Source: Fibrobacterota bacterium (GTDB lineage Bacteria > Fibrobacterota > Fibrobacteria > UBA11236). Taken from it: a stretch of 64,000 nucleotides of DNA. The translations under genes were made by a program, and so were the position numbers. The stretch spans positions 1 through 64,000 of the forward strand of contig JAQBPN010000071.1 of NCBI GenBank assembly GCA_028287505.1, read 5' to 3'. The notes under the pieces were generated by a model. The model was not told the origin of the DNA, ran no database searches, and worked only from the letters and a program-made list of their open reading frames with translations. Shown here piece by piece: positions 21,534 to 30,467 of the stretch. Numbering within the stretch: the stretch's first letter is position 1; each line of letters begins with the position of its first letter.

Positions 21534-23959
21534 ACCCATCCCTCGCCATGATTGTACTCCTGGTCGCCCTGCGATCCTTCTGGCCCATGAACGGCTGGGC
21601 CGCGGAGCGCGCGGCGCCGGGAGAACAGGCTTCCGTCCGGCGGTTTTCCCTGGCCATCGGATCCAGTTTCGGAGGGCCTTCCCGGGACACCTTGCTCTAT
21701 ACCGCTTCCGATGCCGCGGCGTTCGGAAAGGTGTTGGGCGAGATGGGCGGCGTGGCCGATGCGGACACCAAGGTGATCGCCAATCCCACGCCATCGCAAT
21801 TGGACGCGGCCTTGTCGGAACTCAGGAAGAAGGTGGCCGCCGCGCAATCCCGCCCCGGCCGCACCGAGGTCATCGTCTACTATTCGGGACATGCGGACGA
21901 CAAAGGCCTTTTGTTGGGCGAGGAAAGTTTCGAATACGATCGTTTCCGCCGGGACATGGATTCCATCCCCGCCCATGTGCGCATAGCCGTGCTGGACGCC
22001 TGCGCCAGCGGCGCCATCACGCGTCTCAAAGGCGGACGGCGCCGGCCGGCATTCACCGTGGACGCCTCTTCGGACATGCGCGGGTATGCGTTCCTCACCT
22101 CCAGTTCCCCCGAAGAAGCCTCCCAGGAATCCGATCAGATCGGAAGCTCTTTCTTCACCCATTATCTTGTCAGCGGCCTGCGCGGCGCCGCCGACGTGTC
22201 CGGCGACGGCAAGGTGACTTTGGGGGAAGCCTATCAGTTCGCATTCCATGAAACCCTGGCCCGCACGGAGAGGACCAAAGGGGGACCGCAGCATCCCGCC
22301 TACGACATGAAACTTTCCGGTACCGGGGACGTGGTCATGACGGATATGCGGGAAACCTCCGCGGGCCTGGTGCTGGACAAGGAATTGGAGGGGCGGTTCT
22401 TCGTCCGCACGCCCGCCGGCCAATTGATCGCCGAACTCTACAAGCCCCAGGGCCGCATGGTGGAACTGGGCCTGCCGCCGGGACCCTATGCCATCCGGGT
22501 GGAGCGGCCCAAGGCCCAATATACGGCCTCGGTGGAATTGGCGGATGGAAAAAGGCAGACCTTGGTGGCCGCGGATTTCCAGCCCGCCTCCAAGGACCTC
22601 GCCATCCAGCGGGACAAAGGCGGCAAAGAAGAGAAGGACGGAAGCGGCGCCGCCGTACCCGGCTCCGAACCCGCCGGAGGCTTCGCCATGGAGATCAACG
22701 ACCATGTGGACGTGGACGTCTATCGGAGCATGGACAAGGACTATACCTTTTCCATCGGCTTCTTCCTGAACCGGCAACCCCGGCCGTTCCACGGCCTGCA
22801 ACTCGCGCTTTTCTTCAACCATGCCGCCACCCTGTGGGGCGGACAGATTGCCGTGATCGGAAACAGCGTGGGCGGACCCATGCAAGGATTCCAGGTGGCC
22901 GCCATCGGCAACGTGGCGCTGGATTCCACCCATGGCCTGCAACTCGCGCCCATCCTCAACATCGCCAAGGGATCCGTCACGGGCGGCCAGGGATCCGCCG
23001 TGATGAATGTGTCCCGGGGCCTCTCGGGCGGGCAGGGGGCGGCGGTGATGAACATTTCCGCGGGACCGGTAACGGGCGGCCAGGGCGCCGGAGTGCTGAA
23101 CGTGGCCGGGCCCGTGCATGGCGGCCAAGGCGCGGGCGTGGCCAACTTCGCCCTGGGACCCTTGCATGGGGGGCAGGCCGCCGCCGTGCTGAACGTGGCC
23201 GGCAGCGTGGACGGCGGACAGGCCGCGGCGGTGGCGAATATCGCCTGGGGACACATGCAGGGCGGACAGGCCGCGGCCGTGCTGAATGTCGCCAAAGGCG
23301 CGGAGGGCGGGCAGGTGTCGGCCGTTGCCAATATTTCCCTGGGCGACGTCCAGGGCGCGCAGGTGACCGCGGTGGCGAACGCCGCGCGGGATGTGAAAGG
23401 CGTCCAGGTCTCGGCCGTGCTCAATGCGGCGCGGGATGTCGATGGCTGCCAGGTGGGGTTGGTGAACATCTCCCACGACATCCGCAACGGAATCCCGTTC
23501 GGCCTCGTCAACTACAGCCATACCGGCTTGCACAGCGCCAATCTCTCGGCCGATGAACTGGGATTCCAGCATCTCACCCTGGTGTCCGGGAGCCGTAACT
23601 TCTATACCTATCTCTCCGCCGGGGACAAACTGCTCTCTTCCGGAAGAGCGCTGGCCCTGGGAGCGGGCATGGGCGTACAGATTCCCCGAGGACGTTGGTT
23701 CGGTGCCGCCGACCTGGGCGTGACCGATTTCCACTACCACTACGATTTCGACGGGAACGGGCCGGAACTCTACCGCTTGCGCCTTTCGGCCGGACGCTCG
23801 CTGATCCCGTACGTCTCCGCCTTCGGCGGATTATCGCTCAACGTATTCTGGGATCAGACGGACGGACTCTCTTTCCCCGTGGGGAATTACCAGGCCAAGA
23901 TCGCATCGGATGTCTACGCCTGGCCGGGACTTTACCTGGGACTCCGGTTCGGCAGATAA
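21530..23959 (+). CDS. Exported caspase-fold protein with LA_2272-type surface repeats
   Basis: 809 residues, predicted exported (signal peptide about 1-24). Residues about 35-270 are a caspase/metacaspase (C14-type) domain with the His in YYSGHAD (H121) and the Cys in LDACASG (C158), each followed by the expected small residues. A linker of about 120 residues with strand-rich segments follows, then sixteen 15-16 residue repeats (about 422-668), and a final 140 residues with amphipathic strands ending YLGLRFGR, a barrel-like C-terminus. The repeats and C-terminal part resemble Leptospira LA_2272-family surface repeat proteins. The caspase domain would sit outside the cytoplasm, unlike most bacterial metacaspases. 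It is the third gene of the ECF operon (ATGA overlap). The 3' end overlaps the convergent gene by 28 nt. Confidence 0.85.
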   Translation: MNPSLAMIVLLVALRSFWPMNGWAAERAAPGEQASVRRFSLAIGSSFGGPSRDTLLYTASDAAAFGKVLGEMGGVADADTKVIANPTPSQLDAALSELRKKVAAAQSRPGRTEVIVYYSGHADDKGLLLGEESFEYDRFRRDMDSIPAHVRIAVLDACASGAITRLKGGRRRPAFTVDASSDMRGYAFLTSSSPEEASQESDQIGSSFFTHYLVSGLRGAADVSGDGKVTLGEAYQFAFHETLARTERTKGGPQHPAYDMKLSGTGDVVMTDMRETSAGLVLDKELEGRFFVRTPAGQLIAELYKPQGRMVELGLPPGPYAIRVERPKAQYTASVELADGKRQTLVAADFQPASKDLAIQRDKGGKEEKDGSGAAVPGSEPAGGFAMEINDHVDVDVYRSMDKDYTFSIGFFLNRQPRPFHGLQLALFFNHAATLWGGQIAVIGNSVGGPMQGFQVAAIGNVALDSTHGLQLAPILNIAKGSVTGGQGSAVMNVSRGLSGGQGAAVMNISAGPVTGGQGAGVLNVAGPVHGGQGAGVANFALGPLHGGQAAAVLNVAGSVDGGQAAAVANIAWGHMQGGQAAAVLNVAKGAEGGQVSAVANISLGDVQGAQVTAVANAARDVKGVQVSAVLNAARDVDGCQVGLVNISHDIRNGIPFGLVNYSHTGLHSANLSADELGFQHLTLVSGSRNFYTYLSAGDKLLSSGRALALGAGMGVQIPRGRWFGAADLGVTDFHYHYDFDGNGPELYRLRLSAGRSLIPYVSAFGGLSLNVFWDQTDGLSFPVGNYQAKIASDVYAWPGLYLGLRFGR
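22793..23533 (+). repeat. Sixteen in-frame 15-16-codon repeats (GGQ-type) in the caspase-fold protein
   Basis: Consensus about GGQAAAVLNVAxGxVx. Invariant or near-invariant positions are Gly1, Gln3 and Asn9. The central units are closest, for example GGQGAAVMNISAGPVT and GGQAAAVANIAWGHMQ, and the first and last units are degenerate. The period of 15-16 with regular Gly, small hydrophobic and Asn positions suggests a solenoid or stacked strands. Confidence 0.88.
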
Positions 23960-24690
23960 TCGGCCCCCGCGGAATCGGACTGCAGGATACGCCCGGCTAT
24001 TTCCCCGAAGGCGCCGCCGAAATGGTGGCCGCCCGTCATGGGAATGGTCGTGGCCAGGTCCGCGGGGAGATCCGGGCACAGGCTTTCGCTCTCCTCTTTT
24101 CCGTAGATGCACAGGATTCGCATCCCCCTCAGTTTTTCCACCTCCGGCAGCAGGGGAAGGTTTCCTTCCCGGGGGGACCAGAGCCACTCGGTAACGTGGA
24201 ACTCCAGATCATAGGACTGGGCCGCGCCCAGCAGGGTGAGGGAGGCTATTTTCCCCCGCAAGCCGGGCGGAAGACCATTGATCATGGTGGGAAATACGTC
24301 CGCTCCCAGGGAGTAGCCGATCAACAGGAATCGATCCCGGCCCCAGGCTTTGCCGTAGTGGCGCATTATCCTGGCCAGGTCCGCCGAGACCGCTTGCGGA
24401 GATTTGCGGTGGAACAGGTATTGGAAGGAATTCAGCCCGACCGTGGGGACGCCGCTATCCGCCAACCGGGAGGCGATGCGCCGGACGAAATAGGCCCAGC
24501 CTCCGTCCCCGGTGATCAGAATCGCCATCACGTCCTTGCCGGGCCCGGCGGCCTTGACCTCTTGCAACGGAAGGTCGGAAACGTCGGCGTCGCCGGTGGA
24601 ATCGGATGGGGAAACGGGATTTTCCGCGGCCGGAACGGAGGCGGCCAGCAGCATGCCAATCCAGATCGATGCCAGCCATGCCGATTTCAT
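23932..24690 (-). CDS. AcvB/VirJ-family periplasmic serine hydrolase
   Basis: 252 residues with a signal peptide (SIWIGMLLAASVPAAE) and the VirJ/AcvB alpha/beta-hydrolase domain. Landmarks: AILITGDGGWAYF (oxyanion-type loop), VPTVGLNSFQYLF, RFLLIGYSLGADVFP (nucleophile Ser in GYSLGA), HVTEWLWSPREG, ILCIYGKEESESLCP and TGGHHFGG (catalytic His). In Agrobacterium and Rhizobium, AcvB hydrolyses aminoacyl-phosphatidylglycerol made by LpiA/MprF. Here the gene overlaps mprF by 4 nt (ATGA), strong context for the same role. VirJ is also linked to type IV secretion, but none is seen here. The 3' end overlaps the convergent caspase-fold gene by 28 nt. Confidence 0.88.
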   Translation of the reverse strand: MKSAWLASIWIGMLLAASVPAAENPVSPSDSTGDADVSDLPLQEVKAAGPGKDVMAILITGDGGWAYFVRRIASRLADSGVPTVGLNSFQYLFHRKSPQAVSADLARIMRHYGKAWGRDRFLLIGYSLGADVFPTMINGLPPGLRGKIASLTLLGAAQSYDLEFHVTEWLWSPREGNLPLLPEVEKLRGMRILCIYGKEESESLCPDLPADLATTIPMTGGHHFGGAFGEIAGRILQSDSAGADYLPNRSPR

Positions 24691-27332
24691 TTTCCCAGAA
24701 TTCCCCCGACTCCTCCGGAGATGAGGGTGGCGATATTGGTGAGAACGCGCGGGAGGGCCAACCCGCTGGGGGAGGCCAGGTAGCGGGGCTCCCATACCGG
24801 ATCGAACTGGTCCTTGAATCCGCGCAGTCCCTGGAAGTTGTAGAAATGTTCTCCGTGCCGGAAAATCACGGCGCCGACCCGGTTCCATAAGGGCGCCAGC
24901 GGGCGGCTGTCCAAACCGGCCAGGGGCGCCATACCCAGATTGAACCAGGCATAGCCGTTCTCTTTCCCCCACAACATCAGCTTCACGAAAAGGAAAACCA
25001 TGACGTCCTTGGAATCGGAAGGACGGTGCCGCATCAAATCGATGGAGAGCTCCTGATGATCCCCTCCGGTGATGATGTTGGCGAAGGCCAGGATTTTTCC
25101 CTCTTTGCGGATCACGGCTACCGGAAACCGCGCCAGATAGGGCGCATCGAAGTATCCCAGGGAAAATCCTTTTTCGCGGGTGTGCTTGAGGGCCAGCCAT
25201 TCATCCGAGATCTGCTTCAAGTCCCCCAGCAAGGAGGGGACGGCTTCCCTGGGCATCATTTCGAAAACCAGCCCTTCCTTTTCTCCGCGGTGGCAGATAT
25301 ACCGGAGATCCTTGCGCGCGTTTCCAACCAGGGAGAAAGCGGACAAGTCCACCCGGGCTTCCTCGCCCAGCTTCACCAGGGAGAGCCCGATGTCCACATA
25401 CAAGGGCAGGAAGGCGGGTTCGGCCTGGTAGAAAACCGGCAATGCGGCATAGTCGTCGCAGGAATCCTTGAATAGCCAGACCAGTTCGGGGAATTCGGAA
25501 ACCTGGCCGACCGGATCGCCCAAGGCCACCCAACTGCGGCCTTCCACGCCGTACATGATGAAGCTTTTTCCGCTGGGGCTGAACATCAGGGACTTGTCTC
25601 CCAGCAAGGCCAGGCATGCGCCGCTCCGCGTCGAAGTCCGGACGACGGCCTCGGCCTTTTCCAAATCGGCGTCATCGGGGGGCTTGGGCGAATAATGCGC
25701 CGGGGCGAGCAGGCGGGAAATGCCAGCCAAGAGCACGAAGGCGGCCGCGCCCACCGTGGCCCTCAGGAACCGGGAGACGTTTCCGTCCAGGCTGAAACGC
25801 CACCACAATTCATGGGAGTAGGCCACGTGCTTATAGGAGAAGATGCCGAGCCAGATGGCCCCCGCGAATACCAGCGCCACCGCCAGCAGCCATCTGGAGG
25901 TAAAGGAGGAGCCGAACAGGGAGGCCTGGCGGTAGAAATGCCTTTGGGCGGGCCACAAGGCCAATAGGAGGACTCCCAGCGCCAGGGCCTCCTCGTAGTC
26001 CAATCCCTTCAAGAGGGAGAAGACAATCCCCGCGGCCAGCAATGCGATGGCGGCATGGTAGGCCGCATCCACGCGGCGGCGCAACCCTTGCGAAAGCAAA
26101 AGCAGGATCGCTCCGGTGATGCTCGCAAACAAGTGAGAAGTTTCCAGAACCGGAAGGGGGATGAATCCGGAGAGCCAACGCAGGCGATTCTCCATGCCGG
26201 GCGTGGAGCCGGAAAAAATGAGCAGAACCCCGCCCAGAAAGCAGAGCACGGAATAGACCATCGGCATGAGCGGGAACAGCCATTTGTCCAGGAACCCCGC
26301 CCACTTGGCCACCCGTTCCTTTTTGGAATAAGCTTCGAATCCGGTCAGGGACAGGGCGGCAACGCATAGCGGAACCACGTAGTAGACGACCCGGAAGAGC
26401 AGGAGCGAACTGAGCAATTGCGGGGCGGGGATCCGGGAGCCCATCATCAGGATCATGGCGGACTCGAAAACGCCCAGGCCGCCGGGAACATAGCTGACGA
26501 GGCCGAGAACGCAGGCCGCTATGAAAGCGCTCAGGACCGTAGTGAAAGGGATGGCAAGACCCGGAGGGAGCAGGAAATAAAAGACCGTTCCCGCGGCCAG
26601 CCAATCCATGGACCCCAGGGCGAATTGGGCCAGCACCATGGAAGGGCGGGGGAAGCTCAACTCCCATCCCCGGATGGCCATGGGTTTCCGTATGAATACC
26701 GATGCCAGGAAATAAGCGCTGCACAGGGTCAGGAAAAGGATCCCGATGGGACGCGTGGTGCCAAAGGGCAGCCAGCCCAGGTGCGGAATCGGCAAAGGGT
26801 TCAGGGAGAAGGTAAGCCCCCCCGCGAACAGAACGCCCACCCAGAAGGTGATGGCGCAGAAAGCCAAGACCCGGGCCATGTCGCCCAGGGACAGGTCGAA
26901 GCCGGCGTAGAGGCGATAGCGGACCACCCCGCCCGTAACCGCGGCGAAACCCAGGATGTTGGTGAAGGCGTAGCTGATGAATGAAGCCAGCGCGGTTCTG
27001 CGGTAAGGTATCCGCCTGCCCGCGTAGGCGAGGCCCCCGGCGTCGAAACCGGTCAGGGTCAGAAAGCTCAGGCAAGTGAAGGCGAAGGCCAGGAGGAGAC
27101 GGGGAAGAGGGACATCCCGCAAATGGGCGATGACCTCGTGATAATTGTAATTCTTGAGTTCCTTATGCAGGGTCCACATGGCCGCGGAGAAAAGCAATAA
27201 AGCGCAAACGGGGATCAATACCCGCTTCCAACTCACCGTTCCCTGCGCCGATCCGCTCACTGCTGAACCATCCGTTTCCGGAACCAAATTAGATTTCCGG
27301 TCCCGGGTCTGTCGGTCGATTATCGTCCCCAC
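24687..27332 (-). CDS. mprF: Bifunctional aminoacyl-phosphatidylglycerol synthase/flippase
   Basis: 881 residues, the size of full-length MprF. The N-terminal 540 residues are a multi-helix flippase (for example TGFDAGGLAYAGRR, LGFAAVTGGVVRYRLY and VSYVPGGLGVFES, typical of the MprF membrane part). The C-terminal 320 residues are the DUF2156 synthase domain, with GLVFEMMPREAV, SIDLMRHRP, VMVFLFVKLMLWG and NLGMAPLAGLDSRP. It transfers Lys or Ala from aminoacyl-tRNA to phosphatidylglycerol and moves the lipid outward, reducing the surface negative charge and giving resistance to cationic peptides. Amino-acid specificity is not predictable by eye. The start is a GTG at 27332, overlapping the RIO kinase stop by 13 nt. 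Confidence 0.94.
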   Translation of the reverse strand: MGTIIDRQTRDRKSNLVPETDGSAVSGSAQGTVSWKRVLIPVCALLLFSAAMWTLHKELKNYNYHEVIAHLRDVPLPRLLLAFAFTCLSFLTLTGFDAGGLAYAGRRIPYRRTALASFISYAFTNILGFAAVTGGVVRYRLYAGFDLSLGDMARVLAFCAITFWVGVLFAGGLTFSLNPLPIPHLGWLPFGTTRPIGILFLTLCSAYFLASVFIRKPMAIRGWELSFPRPSMVLAQFALGSMDWLAAGTVFYFLLPPGLAIPFTTVLSAFIAACVLGLVSYVPGGLGVFESAMILMMGSRIPAPQLLSSLLLFRVVYYVVPLCVAALSLTGFEAYSKKERVAKWAGFLDKWLFPLMPMVYSVLCFLGGVLLIFSGSTPGMENRLRWLSGFIPLPVLETSHLFASITGAILLLLSQGLRRRVDAAYHAAIALLAAGIVFSLLKGLDYEEALALGVLLLALWPAQRHFYRQASLFGSSFTSRWLLAVALVFAGAIWLGIFSYKHVAYSHELWWRFSLDGNVSRFLRATVGAAAFVLLAGISRLLAPAHYSPKPPDDADLEKAEAVVRTSTRSGACLALLGDKSLMFSPSGKSFIMYGVEGRSWVALGDPVGQVSEFPELVWLFKDSCDDYAALPVFYQAEPAFLPLYVDIGLSLVKLGEEARVDLSAFSLVGNARKDLRYICHRGEKEGLVFEMMPREAVPSLLGDLKQISDEWLALKHTREKGFSLGYFDAPYLARFPVAVIRKEGKILAFANIITGGDHQELSIDLMRHRPSDSKDVMVFLFVKLMLWGKENGYAWFNLGMAPLAGLDSRPLAPLWNRVGAVIFRHGEHFYNFQGLRGFKDQFDPVWEPRYLASPSGLALPRVLTNIATLISGGVGGILGK

Positions 27333-28171
27333 TCCGTTTTTTTGAGGATTTTCTCCTCGTGTTCCAGGCGGGCATCCTTGATTGCCGCCAGTACCCCGCC
27401 CACGTTGGCTTCCAGCTGGTTTCCCCGGAAGACTCCGGTGAATTCGGTATCAGGGGTGAGTTTGCCCTGTTCGTAGACCGCCCAGATCTCCTTGCCGTAT
27501 TCCGTGGCCAGCAGTTCCGGGGCGAAGGCTCCGAAATATTCCGCCATATTGCGGACGTCGCGATCGAGCATCATGCTGGCGCTGTTATTGCCCCCCGCAT
27601 TCACCGCCTGCGGCAAATCGATGATCACGGGCCCGCCGGCATCCACCAATACGTTGAATTCGGAAAGATCCCCGTGGATGATCCCGGAAGCCAGCATCCG
27701 CACGATTTGGCGGATGAGGATTTGATGGTATTCCCGGGCCACGCCGGTTTCCAGGGAGAGATCATTGAGCCGGGGGGCGGGATTCCCGTCCGCGTCGACG
27801 ATGAGCTCCATGATCAATACTCCGTCGAAGAATCCGAAAGGTTTCGGGACCCGGACTCCGGCGGCGGTCAGTTTGTACAGGGCATCCACTTCCGCGGAGA
27901 TCCAGGACGCTTCCGCTTCTTTCTGGCCGAAGCGGGTGCGCTTGCCGATGGCGCGCGCGGTGCGGCTGTTCTTGACGGAACGGCCTTCCTGGTATTGGAC
28001 GGCTTGTTTGAAACTGCGGTTGTTGGCGTCCTTGTAGACTTTGGCGCAGCGCAATTCATCGCCGCAGCGCACAACGTACACTTGGGCCTCTTTGCCGCTT
28101 TTCACTTCGCCCACCACTTCGTCGATGATGCCATCTTCGATGAGGGGCGAAAGCCTTTTGGGGATTTTCAT
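27320..28171 (-). CDS. RIO-type serine/threonine protein kinase
   Basis: 283-residue kinase of the PA4780-like bacterial RIO1 group. Visible: the glycine-poor RIO nucleotide loop SGKEAQVYVV, the Lys of CAKVYK, the RIO-specific flexible loop (SRTARAIGKRTRFGQKEAEASW), the catalytic HGDLSEFNVLV (D and N of HGDxxxxN) and the metal-binding IIDLPQAV. The ATG at 28171 has CAGGAA upstream; a TTG five codons earlier is the alternative. In eukaryotes and archaea RIO kinases act in ribosome maturation; the bacterial substrates are unclear. It is the first gene of the mprF-acvB transcript, with a 13-nt overlap. Confidence 0.9.
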   Translation of the reverse strand: MKIPKRLSPLIEDGIIDEVVGEVKSGKEAQVYVVRCGDELRCAKVYKDANNRSFKQAVQYQEGRSVKNSRTARAIGKRTRFGQKEAEASWISAEVDALYKLTAAGVRVPKPFGFFDGVLIMELIVDADGNPAPRLNDLSLETGVAREYHQILIRQIVRMLASGIIHGDLSEFNVLVDAGGPVIIDLPQAVNAGGNNSASMMLDRDVRNMAEYFGAFAPELLATEYGKEIWAVYEQGKLTPDTEFTGVFRGNQLEANVGGVLAAIKDARLEHEEKILKKTEWGR

Positions 28172-28207
28172 GGATTCCTGGGACAAATCAGGAAATGTAG
28201 TTCCGAA

Positions 28208-28756
28208 TCAGAAACTGTACGACAGCCTCACGGAATTGGGGCCGATGCCCAAATCGACCCGGCCCCCGGCGTCGATGTCCTGCTGGAACCGCTCCCGCTT
28301 GTGGTTTCCCACGCGGTTCAGGATGATTCCCGTGGTGATCAGGGGAGGAGCCACCAGCACCGCGGCGAGGTAGCCAATCACCAAGGCCGTCTCTCCGTTG
28401 CCGCTTCTGGTTTCATTCCCATATTGATCGACCCGGTTGTTGCGGTCCATCTGATTGGCGCCGGTCACCATCAGCAGTACGCCCCCCACGCCGGCTCCGA
28501 TTCCTCCCATCAACAGGCCGAAACCGTTGTTCTGCATGCGTTGGAAACGGTCGCGTCTTTCCACCAGGTATCCCATGTCTTCCGCGGGTCGGGCATGACC
28601 CGTTGCCGACGGGGCCGGGGCGGGAACCTGGATGTAGACGGTGTCTTTCTTCACTTCCGGTAGCGCAGCGCCGTCGGCCAGGGAGAGGACGATATTGAAA
28701 CAGACGGCTGCGGTCAGAATGCCTGCGAATCTGGATTTTGCGCAAATGGAATCCAC
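28208..28756 (-). CDS. Hypothetical secreted or membrane protein
   Basis: 182 residues from a GTG at 28756, with CGGAGA 8 nt upstream. An N-terminal signal-like hydrophobic segment (AGILTAAVCFNIVLSLADG) is followed by a short linker with VKKDTVYIQVPAPAP and two further hydrophobic stretches (FGLLMGGIGAGVGGVLLMVTG and ALVIGYLAAVLVAPPLIT). The C-terminus SVRLSYSF is strand-like. No family is recognised. It is 36 nt upstream of the RIO kinase on the same strand and may share its transcript. Confidence 0.65.
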   Translation of the reverse strand: MDSICAKSRFAGILTAAVCFNIVLSLADGAALPEVKKDTVYIQVPAPAPSATGHARPAEDMGYLVERRDRFQRMQNNGFGLLMGGIGAGVGGVLLMVTGANQMDRNNRVDQYGNETRSGNGETALVIGYLAAVLVAPPLITTGIILNRVGNHKRERFQQDIDAGGRVDLGIGPNSVRLSYSF

Positions 28757-28865
28757 GTAGATTCTCCGATTTTCGATGTGTGTGTCGGCGCGGGCCGGTG
28801 AATACAGGGTGAAATATAGTTTTCTTTTATATTTGGAAGGACCGCCGCAAACCCGAGAGAAAGCC

Positions 28866-29303
28866 ATGAAGCACACCTATCTGGACGCCTATGAATTCGA
28901 CGATGATTTGGGAAGATTGGATTACCCGGTCTTGGAGGCCTGGCTTTCGGGAACCTATTGGTCGCCCCGGATCAAGGCCGCGGAGATCGAGAAAGGGGCC
29001 GTCAATTCCACCCTGGTGGCCGGATGCTATCTGGACGGCCGGCAAGTGGGGTATATGCGGCTGATAAGCGACAAGACCCGTTTCGCGTACATCATGGATG
29101 TATTCGTGGAGGACGCGCATCGCCGCAAGGGGATTGCGGAAAACCTGGTCCGGTTCGCCATGGGCCACCCGGAATTGCAGGACGTCTATATGTGGCTGTT
29201 GGGAACCCAGGATGCCCATTCGGTGTATCGCAAAGCCGGCTTCGGCCCGGTGGCCAGCCCCGAGAACCTGATGATGTTCAAAAAGGAAAAGCTGCGCCCG
29301 TGA
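28866..29303 (+). CDS. GNAT-family N-acetyltransferase
   Basis: 145 residues with the acetyl-CoA-binding pyrophosphate loop DVFVEDAHRRKGIAENLVRF (R/Q-x-x-G-x-A motif) and the C-terminal strand-helix VYRKAGFGPVASP seen in small GNATs such as the sgaA-like group. The acceptor is unknown. The start at 28866 follows AGAGAAAG and is divergent from the 28208 gene. Confidence 0.88.
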   Translation: MKHTYLDAYEFDDDLGRLDYPVLEAWLSGTYWSPRIKAAEIEKGAVNSTLVAGCYLDGRQVGYMRLISDKTRFAYIMDVFVEDAHRRKGIAENLVRFAMGHPELQDVYMWLLGTQDAHSVYRKAGFGPVASPENLMMFKKEKLRP

Positions 29304-29332
29304 AATTGGTAATTTGCCTTTGAGGTGAAGCC

Positions 29333-30460
29333 ATGAAAACGTTCGGAAGCAAGGCCAAGGGAACACGGTTGGAACGCATGAAAGCCTCTCCGCTCTGGGC
29401 GGACGGCTCTTTCCGGAACATCCGTCCCATTCCGCCCAATCTCAAATCGCCGCTGACCGTCCCCGTCATCGGCGATTTTTTCTGCGGAGGCGTCCGCCGC
29501 ACCCCCGTGGCGCCATTGCCCTCCCTCAATCCCCTGGAAGCGTGGAAGCGGAAACCCGAAACGGGATTGCGCGCGACCTGGCTGGACCATTCCACCGTGC
29601 TGATCGAGATCGACGGCTTCCGGGTGCTGACCGATCCGGTTTGGGGAGATCGGGCTTCGCCCCTGACCATCGCCGGTCCCAAGCGCTTCCAGCCCGTGCC
29701 GGTCTCCATCGCCGGCCTGCCTCCCATCGACGCCGTGATCATTTCCCATGATCATTACGACCATCTGGACTATCCCACCCTCCTGGAAATGGCGAGGTTG
29801 GACGTCCCCTTCGTCACCTCCCTGGGCGTGGGGGCCCATCTCCAATCCTGGGGCATCCCCGCGGAACGGATTTTCGAATTGGACTGGTGGGAGTCCTGGA
29901 AGCCGGCCAGGGGTGACCTGGAGGTTACGGCCGCGCCTTCGCAGCATTTTTCCGGCCGCACCATCGGAGGCCGCAATGAAACCCTGTGGTCCTCCTTCGC
30001 CGTCAAGGGATCCAGGCACTCCTTTTTCTTCAGCGGCGATACGGGACTGACCGATGAGTATGCGGCAATCCGCGGGAGGTTGGGACCCTTCGATCTGGTC
30101 ATGCTGGAGGTGGGCGCCTTCCACCCCGCCTGGGGCGACATCCATCTGGGTCCGGAAAATGCCCTGAAAGCCCTGTCCTGGTTGGGCGGCGGAAGTTTCC
30201 TTCCCGTCCATTGGGGCACGTTCAATTTGGCCTTGCATGCCTGGGACGATCCGGCGGAGACCCTCATGCGGCTGGCTCCGTCCGCCGGTGCGCATCTGTT
30301 GATGCCGCGCCTGGGTGAACCCGTCGAGCCGTCCCGGTCGGGAATAGCGGAGCCTTGGTGGCGCGCCGTGGAGGCGTCCGGAAAAAAGGCGGATCAACCC
30401 CGGGTGGAGGAGCCGATCCCGGAAGAAATCGGGAAAACCATTCCCTGGCCCTTGGACTGA
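29333..30460 (+). CDS. Metallo-beta-lactamase-fold hydrolase, NAPE-PLD-like
   Basis: 375 residues. The core has ATWLDHSTVLIEIDGFRVLTDPVWGDRAS, the metal-binding SHDHYDHLD, HFSGRTIGGRNETLWSSF and FSGDTGLTD, then LPVHWGTFNLALHAWDDP near the end. This order fits the UlaG/NAPE-PLD-like group of MBL-fold phosphodiesterases and lactonases. There is no signal peptide. Members cleave N-acyl-phosphatidylethanolamine or related lipids; the substrate here is unproven. It is 29 nt after the GNAT gene and ends 7 nt from the convergent oxidoreductase. Confidence 0.88.
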   Translation: MKTFGSKAKGTRLERMKASPLWADGSFRNIRPIPPNLKSPLTVPVIGDFFCGGVRRTPVAPLPSLNPLEAWKRKPETGLRATWLDHSTVLIEIDGFRVLTDPVWGDRASPLTIAGPKRFQPVPVSIAGLPPIDAVIISHDHYDHLDYPTLLEMARLDVPFVTSLGVGAHLQSWGIPAERIFELDWWESWKPARGDLEVTAAPSQHFSGRTIGGRNETLWSSFAVKGSRHSFFFSGDTGLTDEYAAIRGRLGPFDLVMLEVGAFHPAWGDIHLGPENALKALSWLGGGSFLPVHWGTFNLALHAWDDPAETLMRLAPSAGAHLLMPRLGEPVEPSRSGIAEPWWRAVEASGKKADQPRVEEPIPEEIGKTIPWPLD

Positions 30461-30467
30461 TGCCCCT

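Noticed and set aside
22793-23533. Ice-nucleation or antifreeze-type repeats
   Set aside because: Period 15-16 with GGQ and Asn positions fits the LA_2272-type surface repeats better; no TxT ice-binding motif.
23932-24690. VirJ as part of a type IV secretion system
   Set aside because: No other vir gene in the window; overlap with mprF supports the AcvB lipid hydrolase role.
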